Source: Epiperipatus broadwayi
Taxonomy: Eukaryota; Onychophora; Udeonychophora; Euonychophora; Peripatidae
NCBI GenBank assembly: GCA_028023455.1
Contig: JAQFVV010000229.1
Location: 308,501-372,500 of the forward strand
Length of the DNA: 64,000 nucleotides
Reading direction: 5' to 3'
The position numbers were made by a program, and so were the translations under genes. Under the pieces are notes generated by a model. It was not told where the DNA came from. It was given only the letters and a program-made list of their open reading frames with translations, and searched no databases. The stretch's first letter is position 1. Every line of letters begins with the position of its first letter. Below are positions 1-13,479 of the stretch, piece after piece.

Positions 1-1457
1 GCCAATTTCCTAAATTTGAGATAATATAACCCCTATTCTATATTCCCTACTAATTATTTAAATGATAATAGATTTTTAAAAATTGGGGAATGCAATATTA
101 TTTGTTCCAAGAATCTAGCTTTAATATTTTTGTATGCTTCATTATTAACAGGAGTCCATGACAAAAGAACATCTTTTATTAAGGTTTATCGGTCACTCCA
201 TTCCATTGGTAAACTTATCACAAAACATTAGAAAAGTTATAAAGTTCTAGAAATGACCAAATTTGTTTTCTTGAATTAAGTGTAGAAAACTCCTGTATGG
301 TTTCCACTTTATGTGGGTATGGTTTTATGCCTCTACTTTTCACAATGTACCCTAAAAACAACTTTTTCCATGGCCAATGTACACTTTTTTAAAATTATTT
401 TTTATCCCCTTCTTTTACATTCCTGAAAAACATTTCTAAATGTTTTGATTGTTTTATATATCTACTGATGCCACTATGGTATCATCAATATACATGATTA
501 CATTTAGCTTAACCACAAATGAAATAATCTGATCAAGGTACTTCAGCAATCTAACCCCTGTATTTCTAAAACCAAATTGCATTCTATTAAATTTGTAAGA
601 ATATACCCCATAATGGAATGCTGTATATTATCATTTTTTTGGGTGGAGACAGATCTGTCAATAGCTGGATGTTAAGTCAAATGTAGTGAAAAAAATTTTC
701 CCATCAAACTTGGTCAATATCTCATTTATGAGGGGAGGAATATGTGTGGGGTGGTTATCTTATTTAACTGTCTTGCATTTAGACATAGTCTAACTGATCT
801 ATATTTCCCCTTTACTGTCATTACAGAATTATTATAGGGTGATGAGCATTGAGACACAATCTCCCATTCCATAGTTTTTGAAATTTGTTTCTCCACCTAT
901 TTGTTATATTGATGGAAAACAGGATAAGATCTTGACTGATAGGGATATCTTTGAAATATTCTGATTTATGTTCAAACCCTTTGATTACACTGGGAATTTC
1001 AGAGAATATGTCTGTAAATTGTTTCAACAGAAACTGTAATTTGATTTTACCCACTGTAATTTGATTTTACCCCTCTTTTTTAAAAAAATGGCTCTTCTAT
1101 TTTTTAATTACCAGTGACTGACTATTTGTTGAATTTATGCAATATATTTTGGCAGAATTATACAAGTTTTGAGATACATATACTCTAAGCCTTAATTGTC
1201 ACAAATAATCTGATCCCTTGCATAATCCAAAATACAAGTAGTCTTTATGCAAAAAATTAGACCTCAGCACCATATCACAAATGATCTAAAAATTTTGTTC
1301 TAATTTTTAATTTGGTTCCTATTTGCAGACTCACTAACTTTGCTTTTCTATTGTTAACCAATACTGAAAGTATCTGTATTTGTGAGTTTTGGGATAGAAT
1401 TTATTAAATTGTTTTTTCTGATATTACAGAGACCTGACTGTAAGAATCCAGTAGAAA
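1..1457 (-). pseudogene. Ty3/Gypsy retrotransposon remnant: protease and reverse transcriptase
   Basis: Translating the minus strand gives, in order, an aspartic-protease motif at 1457-1407 (LLDSYSQVSVIS, with the active-site DSG-type triplet changed to DSY), a pre-RT segment at about 1054-860 (LLKQFTDIFSEIPSVIKGFEH), an RT core with FFTTFDL near 690, MQFGFRN near 585, the catalytic YIDD at 492-481, and FLGYIVKSRGIKPYP downstream. These are standard Ty3/Gypsy landmarks in the correct order. Several stops and frame changes interrupt the frame, so it is dead. RNase H and integrase would lie to the left of the window. It sits upstream of the exon at 4237, so it is a separate insertion from the gag remnant at 7.6-8.9 kb. 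Confidence 0.8.
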
Positions 1458-4236
1458 CTGATCTAATGCATTTAATAGATAATTTGATCTTTGGACATGT
1501 TTGCTTGGCTAACATTGGAACTTGATTCTCCTATGTATAAATTAAATTTGTAACCTGTGCTTCTTTTTGTAATATTTGTTCCTCTGTCAGATATGTGAAT
1601 CGCAATGTGAGGAACTACCTATTGAGGGTATTTTTCATTTAAATTTCTTTGAAATCTTTCGAGTGAGTCTTAACTCCTTATCTGGCATTGGTGATATATA
1701 CTATTCCTTTCCTTTATATGACTCCTCTATATATCTGATGATTGTTTCTTCTTTTAAATACTTCTGAGATTCCAAATTCTCTGATAATAACTATTGTTTG
1801 CTTTTTTGGCTTACTGCTATATTCTTTTCCTTTATGTACCATTCATGTATGGCTGTTATTGTGAAATTTACTGGGTGGATTATAACCTACTGTTTTAGTA
1901 AGTAATGATAATTATGACAATCTTATACATAATATAAATAGTATTTATGTTAATAGGGACATTGAGTGGCTATTCTTTGTGAGACCAGGGTTTGGGATAT
2001 TAAAAATCAATTATAAACAAGAAATAAACATAAACGTCTAATGGAACTCTGAGATTTCTCGACCACCATTTTTGTTTTGTACTTATTTACTTCTTTATTT
2101 ATTTGACATTGAACCAAAGTGTATATCTAACTTTGAAATCCATGGCCCTCTTTATTTCCTTACTTGATTTTATCAAAACCCTTATTATACAACAAAATTT
2201 CTTTATTTCTTTGCTCTCTCCTCTTTATTTCACAATTATTACACTTTATTATATCTTTTTTTATATTTATTCAATTTACTTTGGCCATCTCTTTCTTTAC
2301 CCTGTTCACCAACTTCAACTTTTTATTCTTATGCATCTTAGGTGTTTTTAGTAAGTTAGTTTCAAACAATATCATTTAACTATGGTGAGCTATTTAAGGA
2401 ACATGGTCATCCACATGGGACATTTGTAATGATGAAAGCTAACGGACAAGACTTATTTACCTTATTTAAAATATGTTTGAAAAAACATTATTTATTTGTA
2501 ATTTATATTTATTATCTCACTATGAGATGACAACTATTATTCTTCATTTATTATTTACTTATTTAATTAAATTATTCAGTCTTTCATTTCTTTCAGTCAT
2601 TATTTTATATTTATTTGGAAGTTCAGAATATGTGTGATCCAGTGATTACACATTCAAGCAGAGGGGTAGAATACCATTGACAGATTAACTATCAATTATG
2701 CCTATGACCAGATTGAGGCTACATGAATGCACCACCCTGACCATTGTTTCTGTTTTTAGCAATCCTCTATAACAACTGGAGCAATACCAATCCTCCAAAG
2801 CAATTTATTTGTTTTGAGATGAATCTCAGGTGCCATCCAGCAATGTAAACTTATATGATGGCATGCCTGGACGAAAGGCAAGTGAAACTAGCATTTGAAG
2901 TCTTGCCCAGAGTAGCTCAAATATCTCAAACATGAGATCCAGTGTATTAATAAGAGTTCATAGCAATAATCACATAATGGTGATGCAAGTGAAGGAAAGA
3001 GAAAATAGACCATTGTAATATGTAGTAATTATTTTTTATTCCTACACACATACACATATTCAATACAATAAAATAAATATACTATAATTATTAAACATTA
3101 AATATCATTTTATAATATTAATAGTTTTTTTCTTTTAATAATGTCTAGACTTATAGTAACAACTTTAGAATGTTCATATTTACCTAGGTTTTCATTAACA
3201 AGTAGACAACATCATCTCTTTGACAGTGAGCACAGCTTTCTATCCACTGTTTGTGGTCCTTTCCATGTCTGATGCTCCTGACATTCCTCATAGTTGGCCA
3301 TTATGTCATTAGTGATGATTTTCTTTTCTTCTTTATTGCTTCTAGAAAACAATAAGAGAGAGTACGCGGCAGAATCTTACACTATGGATGAGACATTAAT
3401 AATAGGAGAAAAAGACTGATCTTGCCAGGGACTGGGGCATGGAGCTCAGATGGACACTCCTAAAACAATGCATGCTGCTGCTTTTCCAGCTTGTAACTTG
3501 TATTTTTGTATGCTATTAAAAAAACTGATATTAATTTGGAATTTATCATTAACTAAAAAAACTGATATCACTGGTATTGATTTTCTCTGCTTGTTCTTGC
3601 TGAATGAAGAATAAAAACTAAAAAAAAACTATCAAACCACCACTTTTATAATTGATTCTTCTATTATTCACTTTAATCAAATTTTTAGTTTTTAGTTTTT
3701 AATTAAAATGATTTATCTAATCTTTCTCTTAGATGAATCTATTATCTCATCAAACTGGAATCTTTTCAAAATTTAATTGCATTCCTACCAATGGGAAAGT
3801 TTACAAAGATTACCTTTATTAATCAATTTTATTGTTTTGTTTTATTTTAAATTTTGTTTCTATTTTTATAATATTTTAATATTTTTTTTTAAGTATAAAA
3901 AGAAGAGTGGGTTTTAAATCTTTATTTTAATTGGATTCTCTTTCCTCTCCCTTATTATTCATAAAACAAATCTACTTAAGATCTGATCACTATTATTTTA
4001 ATTATTTTTTAAAATTTCTTTCTTCAGCTATTTTCATTTTAATTTTATTTTGTAAATTATATATATATAGATGTTGTAAAGAATTATTATTTTCTGATTA
4101 TTATTTTGTGGAAGAGCAGCATAAGGATTTTTATTCCTTTCCAATTTTGATATGTGTATTTTACATGTTACAATATATATATATATTAAAAATGCAATTA
4201 TATTTTATATGATTATGTATATTTTTATTTATATAG
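1458..4236. other. Intronic sequence, mostly unassigned
   Basis: AT-rich sequence without recognised genes. About 180 bp at 1855-2035 recurs at about 17950-18190 in the same orientation, so it belongs to a dispersed repeat. The less AT-rich stretch 2640-2960 looks transposon-derived but is not identified. An (ATT)n tract follows the exon at 4324-4378. Confidence 0.4.
1855..2035 (+). repeat. Dispersed repeat family, copy 1
   Basis: The segment containing ATAATATAAAT, TTTATGTTAATAG and GACCAGGGTTTGG is matched by a diverged copy near 17950-18190 in the same orientation, including the order of all these words. It may be part of an LTR or another untranslated transposon end; the family was not recognised. 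Confidence 0.5.
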
Positions 4237-4314
4237 GAAGACCTTTTCTCAATAATGAATAAAGAAATACTGGGCATTAATGAGAGTCTCGAAATTTTGA
4301 ATGGAAAACTGGAG
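4237..4314 (+). CDS. Internal exon of DUF4795 (QRICH2/C16orf96-like) gene, first exon in window
   Basis: This is a predicted 78-nt internal exon (26 codons, no stop). It is preceded by a T-rich tract ending in ATAG and followed by the donor GTATAT. It encodes a charged, leucine-rich helix starting EDLFSIMNKEI and ending EILNGKLE, consistent with a coiled coil. Phase 0 at both borders matches the next two predicted exons, and that compatibility is the main reason for joining it to them. The assignment to the same gene is inference, because a 26-residue helix alone is not diagnostic. The donor is weaker than that of the other exons. No alternative start or stop is expected, since the 5' end of the gene lies upstream of the window. 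Confidence 0.55.
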
Positions 4315-4323
4315 GTATATTAA

Positions 4324-4378
4324 ATTATTATTATTATTATTATTATTATTATCATCATCATTATTATCATTATTTTTA
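4324..4378. repeat. (ATT)n/(ATC)n microsatellite
   Basis: Imperfect trinucleotide repeat ATT with interspersed ATC units, starting ten bases after the splice donor of the first exon. Confidence 0.9.
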
Positions 4379-5291
4379 TAAAATATATGTTAACATCACT
4401 CTTTGATTTTCCTCTTTTGATCATTGAATTCAGAACATTCAGCATGCTTTTACCAAGTTTTTAATTTAAAACTCAATGTTAGCCTTATGACTCACTTTTA
4501 ATATACATAATCTTAAACTTCTATACAACAAACACTTGTTCTAACACATTCAGCAACAGTTTTTGGACCATTCCCAACCTAAATAAGCTTATTAATAACA
4601 CCAAAAATAAGCTGCTCCAAACCAGATTCCACAGATAATTTATGAGATTGATTATAATGATTTTTTATGGGGAACCACACACTAATATAGCTATGAATTG
4701 GCTTATCAGTGTTTTTTAAGCATGAAATAAATTCTGGCCACAAAATCAGTCCACAAAATATTAAAATAGTGAGTGCTGAACATGATGATTAAAAGAAAAA
4801 GATCAAAGAGATGTGATTCATTACCAATGATGCCCATGCAATTAACAAAAATGGCCTTTGCATTGCTTTGTCCAAAAAGTGGAACATTTAAATTTATAAA
4901 TCTGCATAATGTCTCCTTATTAGTATTTTAAATGTCACCATTGAGCACCAATGAAGTTGACTGGTTATGCTGAAAGCATGCTGAGCTAGATATTGAAACT
5001 TAAAAATAAAATGCTCTTTTCTTTATGAGCCAGTAAAATGCTTATGAAAGAATTACAATTTAATAGAAGAAAATAAAAAATATTTGTAGAATGTGTTTTT
5101 ATGAAAATTTATGATGATGATATTTTACTTGCCTTAATATATTGGACTATTTCCATAATTTAATATAATTGTTGAATGTCTTTAGAAAAATGTAACTTTA
5201 TATATATTCCAAATACATTCAAATGTTAGCGATAACACACAGTTAGTATATGTGCAATGTTTTGTAAGATATTACTGATCAGTGACAGTAC

Positions 5292-5375
5292 TAGCATGAG
5301 AATTGAACTTGGATTCTTAGATTCTTAAACACTGAATTTAAAGGTAATACTCTTAATCAATTGTGCCATCCTGCC
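5292..5375 (-). mobile_element. tRNA-derived SINE head
   Basis: On the minus strand the segment reads GGCAGGATGGCACAATTGAT and continues TAAGAGTATT. This contains a good RNA polymerase III box A (5368-5350), and a box B (AAGTTCAATTCTC, 5310-5298) follows at tRNA-like spacing. The anticodon arm is degenerate, so it is not a functional tRNA. A tail to the left (to about 5264) may belong to the same element. Confidence 0.55.
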
Positions 5376-5406
5376 AAAGTTAAGAGTCAGTGGAAATTTA
5401 ATATAC

Positions 5407-5930
5407 CTATCCATGATATCCAACTATTTTCTCCACTTTTTTGTAAGAGCAAAGTTGATTATGTACAGTCACATTAGTTTGATTTATGGGATTGTTTACC
5501 ATTGTCATGTGAACAGATTTTTTAAATTTTCTTCTTTGTATCTTTTCTTCTCTATCCAATATTTTTATATTTTTGCAATTGAACATATGGTCATTGGCAC
5601 ATACATGGTCTGATATCTTAGACACATGTTTTTCTCTTCTAATTATCAGTTTGTGTCGCAAGTGCTTTTCAATAGGATGACTGATTTCACCAATATACAG
5701 TTTTCCATTTTCACATAATATTTCAAAGCTGCAGTTTTTTCTTTTCATCTTTTCAAGTTTAGATTTTATAGATGTTACATTCCTCATAGGTGTGGTATGG
5801 TTCTGGAAAACCGTTCTGATGTTATACTGATTGCAGATTTTCCTTAATTTGTCTGCTATTTTTGATAATTATGAATACACTATTGTACTAATACTTGTTT
5901 TTTGATGGTGCTTTCTGTTGTTTATTTAAG
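5407..5930 (-). pseudogene. GIY-YIG endonuclease remnant of a Penelope-like element
   Basis: A 126-aa minus-strand open frame (5787-5407) contains ENGKLYIGEISHPIEKHLRHK, then SDHVCANDHMFNCKN and KILDREEKIQRRKFKKSVHM. In order these correspond to the YIG half-motif, the H-rich middle and the DRE...RRK...E segment seen in the C-terminal GIY-YIG domain of Penelope-like retroelements. An upstream in-frame stretch resembling the linker (LRKI...NIRTVF) extends to about 5930. The first GIY-type half-motif is degraded, the Arg of the R..EH motif is unclear and no RT is attached, so I read it as a 5'-truncated, inactive copy. Confidence 0.7.
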
Positions 5931-7559
5931 GTTTACTTAATAACAGCTAATGGACAACTATTTGTCACAAGAATTTATTTTACATAGATCTTTTTTTTTC
6001 AAATCACTTCAGAAAACAGCTACAATCCTGGAAAGATCATGGAAAGCATCTTGGAGGGTTTTCTACTCCTTAAAATGCATGATATTAAGTGAAATATTTT
6101 TACAAAAATTTTGACTTCTATACAGTAAGAGACACAATGACCAAGTTTTACATTTTTTTCCACCCTTTCTTGGAAAGCAAATGATTTAGAAAGCTTCTAT
6201 TGGTTCCCATAACAACATTTTTGTTTTAAAAATATTTTTTTATTTTAAAAGAATAAAATATTAACACATTTTTTATTTACACTTATTTTTAACATTTTAA
6301 AACTACATTAAAATCTATTCCATATCCATATCTTTTAATATTTTGTTATAGCTAATAAAAAATATTAAAAATATTAGCATAAAATCAATGCCTGTAAACT
6401 CAGACATGAGGGCTATGTTTACTCCTTCTCCATTTAAGAATAAAGTACAGTTGATTTAGTCATAAATATTACTTGATTTTATCTTTACATATAAAAACAA
6501 TTTGTTTCAGTCACACTTAGCCATATTTCTTTGGAAACTGTCTTACAAGCTGGTATGAACATAACAAATAATAGCATCCTTATAAATCCAGTACATTGGT
6601 ATTCATATATAAAAACATTGTTTCATTAATTCAATTAAAATTATTATTGGAATTGATCATCTGTCTGCAATGTAGAAGAACAAAGAAATCTCCCACTGAC
6701 AGTGAGTGTATCATGCAATATAAATACCAAGAGAGCTATCTCGATCATAAATATAATATCAACCAAACTATGTAATGAACAATACATTTAAATAAAATCT
6801 TATTTTACTATGAGGCTTAAAAGCTGACAAATATCACAAATATGCCTGGCTCATGTTTGAGACTCAGAGGCTGACAAATATATGACTAAGCCTTGCTCAC
6901 CCTTGAGATTTAGAGACTGATAAATATATGACTATATCAAGACCCCACTGGAGATTTAGAGGGTGATAAATATAAAAATAATATTGTTGGGAGCAGTGCT
7001 GAGATAAAATCTCTGAAGTATCAATAAAATATGCCAATCTCAAAATAATGAAACACTCTTCATTCATCACCAATATAGAAAGCAACATGATCAAATTTAA
7101 ACCAACTCATAAAATTAATTTTGGTTTCAAACTATATAGTGTTTTCCTTTACATGCTTAACCAACAATGCGGAGAACAGAGGTATATCATTTAAATTTTG
7201 AACTCAGATGTTATTCTTTATCTATTCATTTATTGACATTATTGGAATGTAGAGTATGAAACTTGTATATTAGCCTGATTTAAATATGACCCAAGAATTC
7301 TGAAACTCCTATAAAACATTTAGAGTATCAAGATAATACTACAATTTATTTTTTTATTAAACAAACTTTCAGTATTAAATGAAACATCATTATTATACCT
7401 AGTTCATTTGCCATGACTTTTTAAAATTATTTTAGTGTTTAAATGGAAAAATTCTTTTTTAAAACTAATCTTTATCTTCAATGCTCAATAGAGTCTACCT
7501 CTGTAATGCGTACTATATAAATTATTTTTCCAATCTTTCATATCAAGTACCTATTCAGA
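5931..7559. other. Unassigned AT-rich intronic sequence
   Basis: No gene seen. At 6800-6990 there are three loose repetitions of a unit resembling GACTCAGAGGCTGACAAATA followed by TATGACTA, with period about 60 bp, suggesting a small degenerate tandem repeat. Confidence 0.35.
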
Positions 7560-8935
7560 ATTCCAAAGTGATCAACTAAGAGGCTATCCTGATTCATAGA
7601 CAGATGAAACCTTGCCTCTCTAAATACTTCCTCTCCTCACTTTCCATCCCATCATTACACTCTCTTTTAATTGCTGTATCAGGGGTATGATTTGTTTTCT
7701 GTTAGGAAGTCATGATTTATGACTAGACTGATAGTAAAATTTCCCATTATTAATATCAGTTCCACTTCTGGTCTGACAAATAATTCTTATACTAGTGGGA
7801 TTAGTGACACTACCTGTTGACTACCCTTTTTATACATGGTTATTATGGAAGTTGATGTGCAGGTTTTTCTTCATACCATAGTTTTTTGCAACTAATGGCA
7901 TTTATAAGGAATCAGATACCTTTTTAAATGGCTCTTTGTATTGGGGTTTAAATCTTCACTCTTGATTATCATCACTTGCGGGTTTACTACTATCAAACAC
8001 ACTGAGTAATTCAGCTACCTATTTTACCATTTTTATACGAATGCCTATGAGTATCTATTCAATATAATTAGCAAATATATGCCTAACTATGTGTACAATC
8101 TGGTTTTCAGATAATGGATCAGTGGTCAAGATTCTTAACTTGGCTACTTGCCATCAAAAAATGAAGTGAATGCCTCTCTAGATCTACACTTTTCTTGGAC
8201 AATATGATGTTTGATCACTTCTTGACAATCCACACTTTAATAGGAATTTAACAAAGCCTGTTTAAACTGGTCTCCACCATGCCTAAGATACACTTTGAGT
8301 GATGGCTACAAGTAATCATGATTTTAGCTTCTTAAGTCAACTTATTTAAACTAAAATATTTTTTCAAACTGCTTATATACTCAGTTGGAGTCTCCTCTAT
8401 GGGTACTGAAAAAAACCCAATTTTTAAAAATTGATTGACAGTATTGGAATCACAATTATATACATGTGTATCAACATCTGTGCACACAACTCTATTAACA
8501 TATGATTGATTATTTTCATGTGCAATACTTAATTTTGATCTAGTTAAGCCTACCTTAGATGAGATTTTCTTTGTTTATATATCTACTCTTTCTCTAATCT
8601 TTCTGACATTTTAATTTAACTCTCACCTCTTAATGGGATATTTTCAATTGATTGAGTCAAGTAGTGGATTTCTATCTTTGTTTGAGTCAACCTTTGTCTA
8701 TTTTCTATTTTCATCTTTTCAACTATCCCATGCAATTGTTCAAATTTCTTATCATAATCACCTTTATTCAATTGAACTTCGAGATTCATTTCAGCAATTT
8801 TGCTTTCTAACTCCACACAACGATTTTGCAACCTACCTATTATTTGCCCATGTAATTACTCTATCTGTTTGTTTCTTTTATCTGACTCTCACTTTGGTTT
8901 TTCATTTCTGTGAACATGTTAATTTAAGATAATAT
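7560..8935 (-). pseudogene. Gag-like remnant of a Ty3/Gypsy element
   Basis: The minus strand encodes a 71-aa open segment at 8831-8616 with strong coiled-coil character (VELESKIAEMNLEV, KKFEQLHGIVEKMK). Downstream, broken frames read FFSVPIEETPTEYISSLKK and SENQIVHIVRHIFANYIE followed by GIRIK. The latter resembles the capsid C-terminal segment of Gypsy gag proteins (QIVxIVxxxLxPxY...). Several stops interrupt the frame. It cannot be the gag of the pol remnant at 12.2-14.4 kb, because on the minus strand gag must lie at higher coordinates than pol. It is separated from the 1-1457 remnant by a host exon. Family assignment is moderate. Confidence 0.5.
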
Positions 8936-11900
8936 AGATTACATTAAACAGGTAATTAAAATATGGTTAATTTAATGTCATTATGCATTATACAATTATA
9001 CAATGCCAAGAATTTAATTAATTTAAATCCAATAAGTATCTACAACAATGTAATGTGTCAAATGATATTAGATTTTTTACTGTGGGTTACCAAATAGTAA
9101 AGATTATATATGATAATTACTGATTATCTAAAAAAAAGCAACTTAATATTTGAACACAATTATTAATTCTTAAAGATATTGCAAACCATGATCTAATTCA
9201 TCAGAGCTTCTAATATTATAAGATAAATTTATAAATAATTATAATACACAGAATGGAATGGGTTGAGTTAGCAGTACATATGATTCACTATTGTCAAATT
9301 AAACTAAACTTATTAGGGCTTTGGGGGTGTGAATGAGAACTTACATTCACATATAAGATGGTTTGTTCATTAAACTGAGAAGTTTGCTAATGAAATAGTT
9401 AATCTGAAATATACATTGAAGTGCAGGAATGGTATAGGCTACTCAAACATTCTTGATCCATAACCCAGTTGCCTATTTGTGCTTATTCTGGAACAATTTG
9501 GTCCCTAGGTGTGACTCTAGTCCACAGTTACGTGGGCAGTGGACACATTTGGGCAGATCTTTGTCATTTACCTGTAGAAGTTAGTGAGATAGGAATATAT
9601 CTATGTATATCACCAAGTTTTTACCAGCAATGCACAAATATTCTAATATAACTAATTATGATTGCATTTAAAATAATTAGCAAGCCGTTCCATAAAACAA
9701 ATGAAAAGGTAATGCAGTAATGAGATGGCTTGACATAATAAAATACTAACTCTGCTAAAACAAATAGTGAATCAATAATGGTTACATGCATTTGAAGAGA
9801 CATTAAGTTTAATTATCAATTATAAAATACATGTTTATACCATATCTATAAGGTTAGAATTACATTTATTTGTTAAAATAATCTTCACAGATTATACTTA
9901 TAACATAGAATTGGCACATCCCAAATAATTACTCACTGAGGGAATGATGTGAATTTCAAATTATACATCAATATATATATATATATCAGTATAATGATTA
10001 CAAGGCAGCCAAATATTATAACTAAACAATATAATTTTGAAATAGTAAGTAATTTGAATAACTAAACATAACCAAAATCACACTTTCTTATTTTTGCCTT
10101 AATATCCCATAAATACAGTTTATCCAACCTGCTTCAAACACTTTATCAAACTCTTTATTTGTACATATATATATACACCTATGTTTCGACTGACCTGCAG
10201 CCTTCTTCAGAGCAATCTTCAAACAAAATAAAAACCAACCCCCCCCCCCCAAAAAAAAATGTAGGTGTATATATATGTACAAATAAAGAGTTTTCTAAAA
10301 AGTGTTTGAAGCAGGTTAGATAAATTGTATTAACTAAACATTATTCTATAATTATTAGAACAAATATAGAATTAGTAATATTTCTCTTAATAGATTTAAT
10401 CTGCTCACTATTTCATGTGGCATTTGGCACATTATAACATGAATCAGTAAAAAAAAAATTATAACTAGAAACTTATAAAGACAGCAATAGATATCACCGC
10501 TAGGAGGAAAGTGAAGATTGATTACAGTTTAATATGATGATTATAAGTTTAAAATTTCATAGTTTAAACAAAATTGAAGGAGTTACTGAGATGAAATTTT
10601 AATTTGAACATTCAATAGGATTAACAGAATAGCTATTGCTTTAGATTTATATAATTTAAGTTTCATTTTGGAGCTTTTTTGCAGTGATTAGTAAGAATTT
10701 TACCTTTAATTAATTTGTGGAAGCACATCAGTTGGCATCATTGGTTCTTGCTTATGAGTAGAGTAGCAGTTATTGTTCATATGATAAGGAACATATCTTT
10801 CTATGTGGGTGACATCAACATGGTGGATTTTTTTACACAAATTTCTTTCATCATTATAGTAGCTGGCTGTTGTAAGCATGTAGGAAGGAGGTGGAGATCA
10901 CCATTGCCAGGATTTGGAGAATAGCAACCTCCACCTTTCCTATTCAAACATATTACAGATCAAAGTTGCATGGATTTTGATAAACAATGCTCACAAAAAT
11001 TTACAACCTTTTCTTATATAGAAAAATGGTGGACTATATATACCAGCCTTCAATTAACTTATCCATTTTAGGATAATTTTAGCTAATGGAAAAATAAGCC
11101 ATTAGCATACCTTACCGTATAATTTTAGAAACAAAATAACTCGTTTTTTGTCTAATTTTCAGCAGGATGTTAAGAAGAATTTATTCTTTGTTGACAAAAC
11201 AAACAATTTCGGTAAAATAATTTACAAAGTTGGTTGCGTCTAGTTTTTAAAATAGAATATGTTTTGACAAATAACTATTGTTTTAATACCATTTTTAAAA
11301 TAACAATTAACTTGCTATCCCCAACTAGATTGGAATTCCGTGACTCCTTGTTACAAATTATTTTAGAAATCAATTTTATATACTATAACAAATAACTAAA
11401 TATGTCCTATATATATATATGGCATGGTGATATGTATAATTCACCCATATATATATGCAATTTTAATAATTTTGAGTTGTTAAATTGAGTTAAATTAAAT
11501 TTATAAAGCTATTACTTTAATTTATATGTAATAACTAGATATATGATGTAATATATATATATATATATTATACAGATACGCAAACAGACATTTATTGGGG
11601 CACTTTTAAGGTTTAAACTTGGATAAGGAGACTTGCATGTGATCCAGAGTTGGTTCTAGGATGTAACCTAAGTTAAATGAATATGGCACAGCAAATATTC
11701 CATTTTATATTCCCTCAGCTATAAAAAAAAACACAAATAAAAATGGTTTTACATATATAATATACAATGCAATCACATATAGTAGTAAATATAATCACAG
11801 ATTCAAGAGTGAAATACCAAATAATAGCAAAAGAAATTGTTTATTTAATGAATTTAATATTATTTAAGAGAATTATTAGGATGACAATATATAAAGATTA

Positions 11901-12240
11901 TATTAAATTTATTGATAATTGGGTTAATTTCTAACCTATAGATTTTTTCTTTTCCCCAGAAGTGAGAACATCCTCTACTAATTCATTTTACACTCCCTAC
12001 TTCCCAGAACTATTATTAGTTTGATCATTGCCTGTGAATTATTAGCATTGTTATTTAAGATATATTTATATACAAACATTTGTATCCCTGTGATAGGTGT
12101 TAGTTATTTTCTTATCATGGGTTGTGAAGTTTTGCCCATAAATGATTCAAGATCTATTTATTGTCTCCAGGATCAGGAGGTAAATCCATGCATGATTTGA
12201 GGCTTCATGTATTATAGATTCCTATCAATATGATTTTATC
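8936..12240. other. Intronic sequence with one hairpin element, otherwise unassigned
   Basis: No gene recognised. The stretch contains the hairpin at 10118-10325, a small palindrome around 10886-10940 (arms GGAGGTGGAG and CTCCACC), and (TA)n tracts at about 9970, 11410 and 11550. The segment 9290-9650 is less AT-rich and may be a decayed transposon, but gives no recognisable protein. Confidence 0.4.
10118..10325. mobile_element. Hairpin (fold-back/MITE-like) element
   Basis: Two arms of about 65 bp are nearly perfect reverse complements. The left reads ATCCAACCTGCTTCAAACAC and on to GTACATATATATATACACCT; the right reads AGGTGTATATATATGTAC and on to GTGTTTGAAGCAGGTTAGAT. The 80-bp loop carries a C10-A9 homopolymer block and GTTTCGACTGACCTGCAG. 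No ORF is present; it looks like a non-autonomous palindromic repeat. Confidence 0.75.
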
Positions 12241-13100
12241 ATGCAACATATAAGCATTATTACCACAATTCCTTTTAATAATATATGACCCCTTGTACAA
12301 CAGAATGAATTTTTTGTATTCTCTAACATTTTTATTACTGGGTTATGGAGTTTGAATCCATACATGGTATCCTATTTGAAAGATGTGGAAGCACCTTTCT
12401 CTTCTTATCCTTCTGTTAACCATTAAATCTAAATTAATCCTTTCAACATGTATATCACATTCCCTATCAATGGTTATATTCCCAGATGGGAGAGGAGTAT
12501 TAATAAGGGGTTGGCATGGGCTACCATAATGCAGCATGAAAGAGTAAAACCTGTACATTTATTTATATTATTATTATTATTATTATGGTTAAAGATTTCT
12601 TTGGTTTGATTAACCCAACCGCAATAAATGTTTCTCAAATCGATCCAGTATAACCTGTTAATTTCCCTTATGATCCATTGGCATACATTGGATTGGTGAT
12701 TCCTTATAGATGTTGATGTGTTTTTAAGATTTTAATGCTACAACCACATCTTTCACCCTCTTGATGTAAAAGTGGACCCATTAACAGAAAATATGGTTTG
12801 TGGTTTACTAACAGTACATAATTTTTGCTCTTGTAAAGCCTTATGGTATAGTGGGAATCTGCTCTTAATACCGGATATGCTTGAGCATATCTAGAGAACA
12901 AATTATGAGTGACCAACAGATACTGGAATTGTTGGTTAGATAGTAGTGGACCATAGTGATCAATCACCAGTATTTTATTTGTCCTTGATGGTATTATATG
13001 TGAGACAGACCACATGTAAGACTTATTGGGTGGTTTATTCCTAGCACAGATGCTGCATCTATTAAGTATTTTCAATATATCAGCATTCATGTTGGGCCAC
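12240..13100 (-). pseudogene. Ty3/Gypsy integrase remnant
   Basis: Two minus-strand open frames carry integrase. At 13090-12704 a CSICARNKPPN zinc-binding CxxC is followed by the core strand LVIDHYGPL (first catalytic Asp), FQYLLVTHNLFSRYAQAYPV and a degraded remainder. At 12558-12343 lies the C-terminal part ending FHIFQIGYHVWIQTP, and just beyond, LYKGSYIIKRN matches the usual tail of the integrase barrel. A frame break separates them. Orientation and order agree with the protease/RT/RNase H remnants to the right, so this is one decayed pol. Confidence 0.8.
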
Positions 13101-13279
13101 TGAAATTGTCATTTGATGGCCTTCTCAGTTTTCTGAAGCCCATAATGCCCCATAAGACAGTGTATATAGCTAATCAATTGGTTTCTCATGTCAGGACCAC
13201 TAGAATCTTCCACGAATCATTTTCATATCTGAGCTGTTTCTGTAGAAACCTGTTTGGAATTCGAAACACTTTCTTAACT

Positions 13280-13312
13280 GATCCCCCTGCACCTGATCCC
13301 CCTGCACCTGGA
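13280..13312 (+). repeat. 16-bp tandem duplication
   Basis: The unit GATCCCCCTGCACCT occurs twice in immediate succession inside the decayed pol region. A minor slippage or duplication event. Confidence 0.8.
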
Positions 13313-13479
13313 CTCCTTTTCTCTCATTTTAATGCATCAATGATATTCTTATATTTAGAGTACTTCTCTTGTCAATATTGCAAGTTTTTAAAATCACTCT
13401 CAATGGAGTTATCCATTGTGTTAATCATTATGGTCAAGGGTTCATCTGTTATTACATTGTTACAGGACTTAATTTCTAC

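Noticed and set aside
2103-2379. Overlapping hydrophobic ORFs of 82 and 71 aa
   Set aside because: Composition reflects T-rich DNA; no start context, splice sites or family resemblance.
1-8935. Joining the gag-like remnant with the protease/RT remnant at 1-1457 as one split element
   Set aside because: Order would be right, but the predicted host exon at 4237 lies between them.
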